DNA of 5,270 nt, from assembly GCA_905236835.1 (NCBI GenBank), contig CAJOQY010000283.1, positions 1 through 5,270 of the forward strand. Direction: 5' to 3'. The notes beneath the pieces are model-generated. The model saw only the letters and a program-made list of their open reading frames with translations, did not search any database and was not told the origin of the DNA. Shown one piece after another: positions 1 through 5,270 of the stretch. This DNA comes from an uncultured Oscillibacter sp. (GTDB taxonomy: Bacteria; Bacillota; Clostridia; Oscillospirales; Oscillospiraceae). How positions within the stretch are numbered: position 1 is the first letter of the stretch; every line of letters begins with the position of its first letter. Position numbers and translations under genes: made by a program.

Positions 1-140
1 CGCAGGATTTTTTCAATCTCATCCCGCGAACGGGCCTCTAAAATCCGTTCCATGTCATCGCGGGATAACAAACCGGTTTCCATCGCCCGGACGCGGGTGG
101 AAATGCCCAGATAATCCGTGTCTTTGATACGTTTAGCCAA
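1..140 (-). CDS. ntpC: V/A-type ATPase subunit C (NtpC / AC39 family), N-terminal part, cut by window edge
   Basis: Reading the minus strand from 140 gives 46 codons with no stop before the window ends: an N-terminus with DTDYLGISTRVRAME followed by GLLSRDDMERILEA. This is the characteristic start of the AC39/subunit C family, where a D-T-x-Y-x-x-x-S-x-R-V-R-A-x-E pattern precedes a helix with LL and an ER-L/I-LEA segment. In the family, subunit C is the funnel-shaped socket joining the K rotor ring to the central D/F shaft. The start is a TTG; I chose it because a strong GGAGG ribosome site lies 9 bases upstream and the first in-frame ATG (codon 20) would delete the conserved beginning. The gene begins 17 bases after the subunit E stop, in the same operon. 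About 300 residues are expected beyond position 1. Identity is secure although only a fragment is seen. Confidence 0.9.
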   Translation of the reverse strand, partial: MAKRIKDTDYLGISTRVRAMETGLLSRDDMERILEARSRDEIEKIL

Positions 141-146
141 GGCGAT

Positions 147-156
147 CCCCCTCCCC
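147..156 (-). promoter_or_regulatory. Ribosome binding site of subunit C (decides a TTG start)
   Basis: The minus strand reads GGGGAGGGGG, containing GGAGG 9 bases before the TTG at 140. It lies wholly in the 17-base gap after the subunit E stop codon. Its strength supports TTG initiation. Confidence 0.7.
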
Positions 157-157
157 G

Positions 158-781
158 TCAGGATTTTTTCGCGTTCGCGGCCTGATTTGAATTTTCAGAC
201 GGGAATAATAATTTCGCCACGTCCCCGGCGGTCTGGTTTTTTTGCAATCTTACCAGCGTCTCAAATGACCCGTTGACTTCCGTGTTTTGATCCCGCAGGA
301 CAAACCCGCCGCGGATGTTCGCCGTGTCTTTTGATAATTTTAATTTCATGCCGGTTTTCGCGTTCGCGGCGCCGACGGTCTTTTCGCCGATCGTTTTCCG
401 GTCTTTCGCGTTGAACAAGACTTCCTCCCGGCCCGTGGACGCCGCCTGTGAGATCAAATCCGCCAGCGCGGAAATATATTCTTTCTCCGGCATGGCGCAT
501 AATATATCCAGCGCCCGCGTATAAGCCCGCTCCAGCATTTCCTGACGCGCCGCGAGAAGCGTTTTCCGCGCCTCCATATGCGCCATGCTGACAAGACGTT
601 CCTCACGGGCGGCGGCGGCTTTTTCATTCTTTTCCGTCAGCGTTTTCGATTCCGATTCCGCGCGGGCGCGGTAATCGGATAAAACCCGATCCGCCGAGGC
701 GCGGGCGGCGTCCAGACGCCGGTCGATTTCCGTTTGCGTATCGGCCTGAATGCGTCCGGTAATCCGCTCAATTCCATTCAT
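158..781 (-). CDS. ntpE: V/A-type ATPase subunit E (peripheral stalk)
   Basis: This 207-residue protein has the two-part build of the vATP-synt_E family. Residues 1-90 are a long charged, Ala/Glu/Arg-rich helix likely to form a coiled coil. Residues 95-193 form a globular domain ending in the family signature: IRGGFVLRD (156-164), N170-G-S-F173, and a final helix finishing in VAKLLF (188-193). Family members are usually about 185-200 residues; the extra length is a polar Asn/Ala/Lys tail (194-207) that looks disordered. Subunit E pairs with the small coiled-coil subunit encoded at 3481-3789 to form the peripheral stalk, which holds the catalytic A3B3 head against subunit I. The ATG at 781 follows an AAAGGGGG ribosome site with an 11-base spacer, rather long. 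It lies 66 bases after the K gene and 17 bases before the C gene. Identity is well supported by sequence and gene order. Confidence 0.93.
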   Translation of the reverse strand: MNGIERITGRIQADTQTEIDRRLDAARASADRVLSDYRARAESESKTLTEKNEKAAAAREERLVSMAHMEARKTLLAARQEMLERAYTRALDILCAMPEKEYISALADLISQAASTGREEVLFNAKDRKTIGEKTVGAANAKTGMKLKLSKDTANIRGGFVLRDQNTEVNGSFETLVRLQKNQTAGDVAKLLFPSENSNQAANAKKS

Positions 782-800
782 ATCGCCAGCGGCCCCCTTT

Positions 801-845
801 CCGTTTTTTTTAATAATTTTTAATATTAATTATTTAAAATCACGG
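801..845 (-). repeat. Imperfect A/T-rich inverted repeat between K and E genes
   Basis: Arms 801-817 and 829-845 pair at 14 of 17 positions, with CCG/CGG clamps at the base and an 11-base loop. It starts 2 bases after the K stop codon and ends just before the AAAGGGGG ribosome site of E. It lacks a G/C-rich stem followed by a U tract, so it is not a normal terminator. A 3' stabilising or processing hairpin for the K message is possible, but the stem is weak because it is mostly A-U. Confidence 0.35.
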
Positions 846-847
846 AA

Positions 848-1408
<561 letters not shown>

Positions 1409-1463
1409 TTATTTCGCTTCTGCCTTTTTATATTTTATTAACCCGCGAAATCATGATGATATT

Positions 1464-1495
1464 ATTTATAAAATTATAAAATATAATTTATAAAT
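1464..1495 (-). repeat. A/T-only imperfect inverted repeat in the I-K spacer
   Basis: Arms 1464-1477 and 1483-1495 are complementary over 13 base pairs with one bulged base and a 5-base loop. All pairs are A-T, so the RNA hairpin would be weak. It sits in the middle of the 176-base spacer (1394-1569) before the K gene. I found no convincing -35/-10 pair and no terminator in the spacer. It may be a processing site or simply A/T-rich leader sequence. Confidence 0.35.
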
Positions 1496-1543
1496 CGCCC
1501 GTGACGCCGCGAGTAATAAAATCATAAATAATAAAACAATCAT
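1466..1543 (-). CDS. Possible 25-residue hydrophobic small ORF (doubtful)
   Basis: In the gap between the I and K genes, an ATG at 1543 opens 25 codons ending in TAA. The peptide starts MIVLLFMILLLAASRAIYK and ends in a second hydrophobic stretch, so it would be a single short membrane segment with Arg15 and Lys19 near the middle. It begins 26 bases after the subunit I stop. Against it, there is no recognisable ribosome site (the upstream bases are cgcgcaaa), and T-rich DNA gives hydrophobic codons by chance. In its favour, a GC-rich GCG-GCG-TCA-CGG-GCG stretch inside otherwise A/T-rich DNA resembles local codon use. I recognise no family. Most likely a chance reading frame. Confidence 0.15.
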   Translation of the reverse strand: MIVLLFMILLLAASRAIYKLYFIIL

Positions 1544-1569
1544 TTTGCGCGAAGGGACTGACGCCGGGT

Positions 1570-3480
1570 TTACGCCGCGTTCACATCCACGTCAACGAAT
1601 TTGGTATTCATGGCCAGCGGCTGGAACGGGCGTCCGCCGTCCTCGTAGAATTTGCCGAAATATTCCAGACATTGCAGACGCAAGTCATGCACATAACAGC
1701 CCAATAAATTCAGCGCGAAGTTCAGGCCGTTCCCGGCGACTGAGATAATCAGGAAAAAGATAATATTTCCCGGAATCGCGCCGAGCGTGTTAAATACTTG
1801 GGCGATTACGCTTCCGGCCAGCATTAAGGCCATCAGACGCGAATAAGATAAAATATCGCCGAAAAATCCGGTAATATGATTATATAACGACCCGAAGATT
1901 CCGGTAATTTTGCCGATGCCGTCCTGTGTGGCAATCGGTCCGGCGATTACCATGGCGATTCCCGCGTATAATACCAGATTTGTGATATTTAACGCCATGC
2001 ACGCGATACCCGCGAATATGATCCACCATGTGACTTCCTCAAACACGGCGTCCAATATTTGCCCGCGTTTGATTTTCAAATAAAAGCTGACCGCCATGCC
2101 GGTAATAATCTGAACCAGTCCCAGACACATGGAGCCGATTAAAATCATCAGCGTGTCATCTAAAGGCGTAAATAACGCGGGCAGCGCGAAATCCCCGCCT
2201 GTGGTAATCTTGACGACTTGTGTTAAAAAATCGCCGAAAAATCCGCCGGTAATCGCGCCCATAATAAACGTGCTGATTCCGCATAACGTCATTAAGCCGA
2301 ACAAATGCCCCATTGTGCCTTTGGGCTTATACTTGCGCGTAATCAATACGCCCGCTAAGATCATCAAAAGCCCGTAGCCCATATCGGCCATCATGATGCC
2401 GTAGAATAATATAAAAAACGGCGCCATCAACGGATTGGGATCGACATGATGATAATCCGGCAGGGAATACATTTCCGTGACCATATTTAATGGCCGCGTC
2501 AGGAAATTATTTTTTAATTGCACGGGCGGTTTGTCATCCGGTTCGGGGTTTAATATCTCCCACGCGCAGCCGGATTGATTTAAATAATTCTCGACGGCGT
2601 CTTGTTTTTCCTCCGGGATCCAGCCCGTGAAATATAAAATCACGCCGTCCGTGAGGAAATTCCCCGCGTCCGATTCCCGCGCGCTTTCCGTGCTTAATCT
2701 GTCCGTGTAAACGCGCAAAATCTCCTGATATTTCCCGGAATCAGCCAATTCTTTTAAAATCTCATCCCGCGCCGCGTGATTTTTTGATAAATCATTCTCA
2801 ATCGCGGCGATATTTTCCGCCGGGGTTCCCGTCGCGCCCTGAAACGACGTAATGCTAAAACTGTACGGACGCAGTAATTCCAGCGCCTTTTCTTCCTCGT
2901 CACGATGACAGATCAATAAAGCGCACAAAATCTGCTTGCCGGAGCTGATTTCGATCAGATCCGCCGCCGTATCGCCCAGCGCGTTTGAAATGAAATTCAA
3001 ATCCATCCCGCCGGGAAAAACAATCAACCGGAACGCCACATGGGCCGTGCCGTCCTGTTCCAGCGGCATATTTAAATTTTCCCACGGGATCAAACCGGCT
3101 TTTTTCGATTCCAGACGGCTTTCTTCCGTTTTTAACGCGGCAAGTTCGCGCAATTGCCCGTTGATTTTCTCACTGGCGGCTTCCGCGTTTTTCATGAGTT
3201 CGTCGCCGAGAAATTCAGATTCGGATATATTTTTCCGTTCGATAAATAATCCGTCTTTCGCGCCGCCGTACTGCCGCGCCGCGTCCAGAGCCGTCCGCGC
3301 CGCGGCCAATTGATTTCTGATTTTCGTCAGGTCCGGCGTTTCGCGTTGTAAAATAACTTCCCCGTCCTGTTCGGGTTCGCTGATTTCCACACAGCCAAGG
3401 CGCAACAGGCCGTTTAATAATTCCCCGCGCCGTGACGCCATGGCCATGACCCGCAGTTTTTTCATTTTTACGATTGCCAT
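1570..3480 (-). CDS. ntpI: V/A-type ATPase subunit I (stator membrane subunit, a-subunit homologue)
   Basis: This 636-residue protein has the full two-domain build of the family. Residues 1-325 form the cytosolic arm, starting MAIVKMKKLRV with long coiled stretches (51-125, 222-250) that bind the peripheral stalks. A junction with PLNMVTEMYSLPDY (330-343) and DPNPLMAPFFILFYG (347-361) leads into the membrane half. Hydrophobic segments lie near 351-381, 391-417, 443-470, 483-516, 541-567 and 571-597. Two conserved arginines of the ion path are visible: Arg548 in SYSRLMAL and Arg601 in HDLRLQCLEYF, corresponding to the essential and second arginine of a-type subunits. FGKFYEDGGRPFQPL (608-622) is the usual C-terminal signature. 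The subunit provides half-channels against the K ring. The ATG directly follows the TGA of the upstream gene (TGAATG). The only upstream purine run, GGAAGGG, is 14 bases away, so translation is probably coupled. No defect is seen. Confidence 0.97.
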   Translation of the reverse strand: MAIVKMKKLRVMAMASRRGELLNGLLRLGCVEISEPEQDGEVILQRETPDLTKIRNQLAAARTALDAARQYGGAKDGLFIERKNISESEFLGDELMKNAEAASEKINGQLRELAALKTEESRLESKKAGLIPWENLNMPLEQDGTAHVAFRLIVFPGGMDLNFISNALGDTAADLIEISSGKQILCALLICHRDEEEKALELLRPYSFSITSFQGATGTPAENIAAIENDLSKNHAARDEILKELADSGKYQEILRVYTDRLSTESARESDAGNFLTDGVILYFTGWIPEEKQDAVENYLNQSGCAWEILNPEPDDKPPVQLKNNFLTRPLNMVTEMYSLPDYHHVDPNPLMAPFFILFYGIMMADMGYGLLMILAGVLITRKYKPKGTMGHLFGLMTLCGISTFIMGAITGGFFGDFLTQVVKITTGGDFALPALFTPLDDTLMILIGSMCLGLVQIITGMAVSFYLKIKRGQILDAVFEEVTWWIIFAGIACMALNITNLVLYAGIAMVIAGPIATQDGIGKITGIFGSLYNHITGFFGDILSYSRLMALMLAGSVIAQVFNTLGAIPGNIIFFLIISVAGNGLNFALNLLGCYVHDLRLQCLEYFGKFYEDGGRPFQPLAMNTKFVDVDVNAA

Positions 3481-3789
3481 TCAGCGCTTCACGACCCTTC
3501 CGACAATAAACTCGGCGGCCTGTTCCAGATTTTGTTCCGCCGCTTTCCGGAGCGCGTCACTTTCGTTCCGCGCCTCCCGCGCGATATGCTCCGCTTTTTT
3601 CGCCGCGCTTTCCTCCGCCTGACGCATTAATTTTTTGCCTTCTTCCGCCGCGCCCGCGCGGATCTGGCGCAAAAGCGCCTGTCCCTCCTCTTCCGCGCCT
3701 TCGGTCAGCCGTCTGGCCTCCGCGTCGGCGTCGGATAATCTGATCCGGCTTTCTTCTTCCACTTTCGCCACTTCCTGTATCGCGGTCAT
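3481..3789 (-). CDS. ntpF: V/A-type ATPase small peripheral-stalk subunit (NtpF of E. hirae; AhaH/subunit G-H family)
   Basis: This 102-residue protein is almost entirely one charged helix: Glu, Arg, Lys and Ala dominate, there is no proline or cysteine, and hydrophobic residues recur with coiled-coil spacing from about 5 to 90. It ends in EQAAEFIVGRVVKR, resembling the short C-terminal helix of the bacterial and archaeal small stalk subunit. Length and composition match E. hirae NtpF (about 100 residues) and archaeal AhaH. In the family it forms a heterodimer with subunit E as the peripheral stalk. Names differ between systems: this is not the central-stalk F subunit. It is the first gene after the promoter at 3824-3852 and is followed without a gap by subunit I. 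The ATG at 3789 has AAGGTGAG 5 bases upstream. Coiled coils are low in information, so gene order carries part of the call. Confidence 0.85.
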   Translation of the reverse strand: MTAIQEVAKVEEESRIRLSDADAEARRLTEGAEEEGQALLRQIRAGAAEEGKKLMRQAEESAAKKAEHIAREARNESDALRKAAEQNLEQAAEFIVGRVVKR

Positions 3790-3794
3790 CCGCT

Positions 3795-3802
3795 CTCACC
3801 TT
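3795..3802 (-). promoter_or_regulatory. Ribosome binding site of the first ATPase gene
   Basis: The minus strand reads AAGGTGAG, 5 bases before the ATG at 3789. With the predicted transcription start near 3817, the 5' leader would be only about 28 bases. Confidence 0.65.
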
Positions 3803-3809
3803 CTTTCAC

Positions 3810-3843
3810 GCGTGAATATTTCTATTATAAAAAATATTCGCGC
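3810..3843. promoter_or_regulatory. Inverted repeat centred on the -10 box: candidate operator
   Basis: Arms 3810-3820 (GCGTGAATATT) and 3833-3843 (AATATTCGCGC) are inverted copies matching at 10 of 11 positions, with a 12-base gap that contains the -10 hexamer. Arm centres are 23 bases apart, about two helical turns, as for a dimeric repressor. The predicted start point falls inside the left arm, so the RNA could not form the whole hairpin, favouring a DNA-level role. Function is inferred only. Confidence 0.4.
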
Positions 3844-3852
3844 TTTTTGCAA
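3824..3852 (-). promoter_or_regulatory. Sigma-70/SigA-type promoter of the V/A-ATPase operon
   Basis: On the minus strand a TTGCAA -35 box (3847-3852) is separated by exactly 17 bases from a perfect TATAAT -10 box (3824-3829). Transcription would start near 3817. It lies between the coaX terminator and the first ATPase gene. I found no other good promoter in the operon within this window. Confidence 0.8.
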
Positions 3853-3887
3853 GAGTTTTCTGTCTATCTTCCCATTTTTCTTTCTTT

Positions 3888-3905
3888 CGCGCCAAACGCG
3901 CCAAA
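3888..3905. repeat. Tandem 9-base direct repeat upstream of the ATPase promoter
   Basis: CGCGCCAAA occurs twice back to back (3888-3896 and 3897-3905), about 36 bases upstream of the -35 box, where activators can bind. A 9-base phasing is not an ideal helical repeat, and the genome is rich in CGCG, so this may be chance. Confidence 0.35.
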
Positions 3906-3955
3906 ACATTTGTCGAAAGAATCTTTTCGGGCGTAAAAATATATAAAAATTATAT

Positions 3956-3991
3956 AAAAAATCCCCCGCGCGGGAAAGCGGGGGATTTTTT
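3956..3991 (-). terminator. Intrinsic terminator after coaX
   Basis: Arms 3956-3969 and 3978-3991 are a perfect 14-base inverted repeat around an 8-base loop. The stem has a CCCCCGC/GCGGGGG core flanked by A6 and T6, so the minus-strand transcript ends its stem with a U run. It begins 23 bases after the coaX stop codon. Its symmetry would let it act in both directions, though I see no plus-strand gene needing it. It separates the coaX unit from the ATPase operon. Confidence 0.93.
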
Positions 3992-4014
3992 AATTATATT
4001 TAATATATTTAAAT

Positions 4015-4842
4015 TCAAGATTGATCGAACGCCTCCGGATTCAATCCGGCCAATACGGCGAGGCCGCGCGGGATGAGATCGGCGTCCGTTTTGATTGCAT
4101 GACGGCACAGAGGGATAATCATCCCGGAAACGCCGCCGGCCGCGATGATCTGAAACGGGTGTCCGCGTTCGGCTTCCAAACGGTCAATCAGACCGTCAAT
4201 CATGGCGGCGGATCCGTATAGCGCGCCGGAAAGCATACAATCTATCGTGTTTTTGCCGATTAACGGCGGATTAAATTGATTTTTTGAAATTTTATATAAA
4301 TTGATTTCCGGAAGCTGCGCGGTCCGGGACGCCAGCGCGTCGAGTGAAATCTGCGTACCCGGAAGAATCATGCCGCCAAGATAAAGATCAGGCGGTTCCA
4401 GAATATCAATCGTCGTCGCCGTTCCCATATCGATCAAAATCAACGGCGGCTGACAGCAAGATAACGCGCCCGCCGCGAGAATGATTCTGTCCGCGCCTGT
4501 TTTTTCGGGCGTATCGACGAGAATATGAAATCCTGTATTTAAATCCGCCCCGGCGATCACGGGCGTTTTGCCGGTTAAATTCAATACCGCGCCGCGTATG
4601 GCATCGCACACCGGCGGGACAACGGATGAAATCATACAATATAAATTTTTAAAATTTTCATCTAAAATATGATTTTTTATCAAAACATCCCGGATTTGAT
4701 CCGCGTACTGACGGGAATTGAATTGATAATCCGTGGGGAAACGCGCCGTGAACAAAACGCGCGTCCCGTCCATCAAGGCAAGCGAAACCGTGGTATTGCC
4801 TATATCAAACGCCAGCAGGGGCGATATAATATCACGCGGCAC
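4015..4842 (-). CDS. coaX: Type III pantothenate kinase
   Basis: This 275-residue protein has all the landmarks of CoaX, an ASKHA-fold kinase that uses ATP to phosphorylate pantothenate in the cytosol, the first step of coenzyme A synthesis. The phosphate-binding DIGNTTVSLALMDG is at 13-26. DTPEKTGADRIILAAGAL (110-127) includes Asp118, equivalent to the family's catalytic aspartate. IDMGTATTIDIL (137-148) contains Asp138, where family structures bind the monovalent cation. GGMILPGTQISLDAL (156-170), TAQLPEI (174-180) and the adenosine-loop AAGGVSG (234-240) follow. Family enzymes are typically about 250-260 residues; the excess is mainly an 8-residue N-terminal extension. The start is GTG at 4842; no standard ATG, GTG or TTG start precedes the DIGN motif within the frame. 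It overlaps the upstream transporter gene by 11 bases, implying coupled translation, and is followed by a strong terminator. Confidence 0.96.
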   Translation of the reverse strand: MPRDIISPLLAFDIGNTTVSLALMDGTRVLFTARFPTDYQFNSRQYADQIRDVLIKNHILDENFKNLYCMISSVVPPVCDAIRGAVLNLTGKTPVIAGADLNTGFHILVDTPEKTGADRIILAAGALSCCQPPLILIDMGTATTIDILEPPDLYLGGMILPGTQISLDALASRTAQLPEINLYKISKNQFNPPLIGKNTIDCMLSGALYGSAAMIDGLIDRLEAERGHPFQIIAAGGVSGMIIPLCRHAIKTDADLIPRGLAVLAGLNPEAFDQS

Positions 4843-5270
4843 GGGAAAATCCCCGGATGGCGACAGGCGTAAAGCGCAATAACGCTTTGCCGATCACGGA
4901 TACGAGTACCAGCGCCGCCAGCGCCTCCATGACGCCCGCGCCGGTAACAGTCCCCATAATCATGCCGAACACGGCGGCCATCTCAACCTGACGGGCTTCG
5001 GCGTATTGTTGGGCGAATAAAATATAAATACTGCCCATCACGCAGATCGTATTTGTCATGGAACCGGCAAAGCCGACGACAGGAAGCGCGGCCAGTTCGT
5101 TGAATTTTAATTTTTTTAATAAAATCCACAGCCAGCCGGACGCGAGGCCGATCAAAATACGGCATCCGACGGCAACCCAGAGCGCTTTCAGCGCGCCGGT
5201 CAATCCCGTCGTGGACAGGAACGGCGAAAACGCGAACGAAACCAAGGTCGGCGTGAATGTGTTGCTAATC
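4832..5270 (-). CDS. ECF-transporter S component, probably for pantothenate, 5' end outside window
   Basis: The frame stays open to the right edge, giving 145 residues that begin ISNTFTPTLVSF; the true start lies beyond 5270. A TTG at 5245 could be mistaken for a start, but the coding sequence clearly continues upstream. The protein is very hydrophobic, with helices around the VGCRILIGLASGWLW stretch, the GFAGSMTNTICVMGSIYIL stretch and a final ALAALVLVSVIGKAL segment. The R-I-L-I-G-L and G-S-x-T-N-T-x-x-V-M-G patterns are typical of S components that bind a vitamin and dock on the shared EcfT/EcfA energising module. That module is not in this window. Full S components have about 170-200 residues, so one or two N-terminal helices are missing. 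Direct overlap with coaX suggests pantothenate as the substrate (PanT-like); this is inferred from context, because substrate residues cannot be read reliably by eye. Confidence 0.82.
   Translation of the reverse strand, partial: ISNTFTPTLVSFAFSPFLSTTGLTGALKALWVAVGCRILIGLASGWLWILLKKLKFNELAALPVVGFAGSMTNTICVMGSIYILFAQQYAEARQVEMAAVFGMIMGTVTGAGVMEALAALVLVSVIGKALLRFTPVAIRGFSRAA

Noticed and set aside
2936..3313. Plus-strand open frame of 125 codons opposite subunit I
   Set aside because: It lies wholly inside the conserved subunit I gene, has low-complexity Ser/Ala/Phe composition and no plausible ribosome site or promoter.
3635..3946. Plus-strand open frame of 103 codons across the stalk-subunit start and the promoter region
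   Set aside because: It mirrors a Glu/Ala/Arg coiled-coil gene as Ser/Ala/Arg repeats and would run antisense through a strong promoter. No family resemblance.
3949..3977. Second possible ATPase promoter with a perfect TATAAT at 3949-3954
   Set aside because: The hexamer 17 bases upstream is TTTCCC, a poor -35, and lies inside the coaX terminator. A/T-rich flanks make a chance TATAAT likely.
3797..4014. Riboswitch or attenuator before the ATPase operon
   Set aside because: The predicted start point near 3817 leaves only about 28 bases of leader, too short for a structured RNA, and the only strong hairpin belongs to the coaX terminator.
5243..5245. TTG as the start of the S-component gene
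   Set aside because: The frame remains open with protein-like sequence to the window edge, there is no ribosome site before the TTG, and starting here would leave the protein shorter than its family.

Overview
The window carries seven protein genes, all on the minus strand, so the layout reads from right to left. It fits a fermentative, probably anaerobic Firmicute, most likely a Clostridia-type gut or sediment lineage. The reasons are a bacterial V/A-type ATPase in the Enterococcus hirae ntp gene order, an ECF-transporter S component and a type III pantothenate kinase. This placement is inferred from gene families only; no rRNA or other phylogenetic marker is present. Base use is distinctive: CGCG and NCG codons are very frequent inside genes, while spacers and many wobble positions are strongly A/T.

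Right part (5270 to 4015, minus): a 5'-truncated ECF-type S component, probably for pantothenate, overlaps by 11 bases the start of coaX, a complete type III pantothenate kinase. Together they suggest vitamin B5 import followed by trapping as phosphopantothenate, the first step to coenzyme A. A strong intrinsic terminator at 3956-3991 follows coaX.

Middle (3955 to 3790): a 225-base spacer separates the two transcription units. It holds the terminator, a near-consensus sigma-70-type promoter (TTGCAA, 17 bases, TATAAT), an inverted repeat centred on the -10 box and a tandem 9-base repeat further upstream.

Left part (3789 to 1, minus): a V/A-type ATPase operon in the order small peripheral stalk subunit (NtpF/AhaH), I (stator membrane subunit), K (rotor proteolipid), E (peripheral stalk), C (central-stalk socket, cut by the window edge). 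This matches the first five genes of the E. hirae ntpFIKECGABD operon, so F, A, B and D subunits would be expected beyond position 1. The side chains of the Na+ site known from E. hirae NtpK are all present in K, so Na+ is the likelier coupling ion. Subunit I has the two conserved stator arginines.

I see no obviously undescribed system. The best second-look items are the untypical A/T-rich spacers around the K gene, with a possible 25-residue hydrophobic ORF, and the operator-like repeat over the ATPase promoter. There are no RNA genes, mobile elements or CRISPR arrays that I can support.
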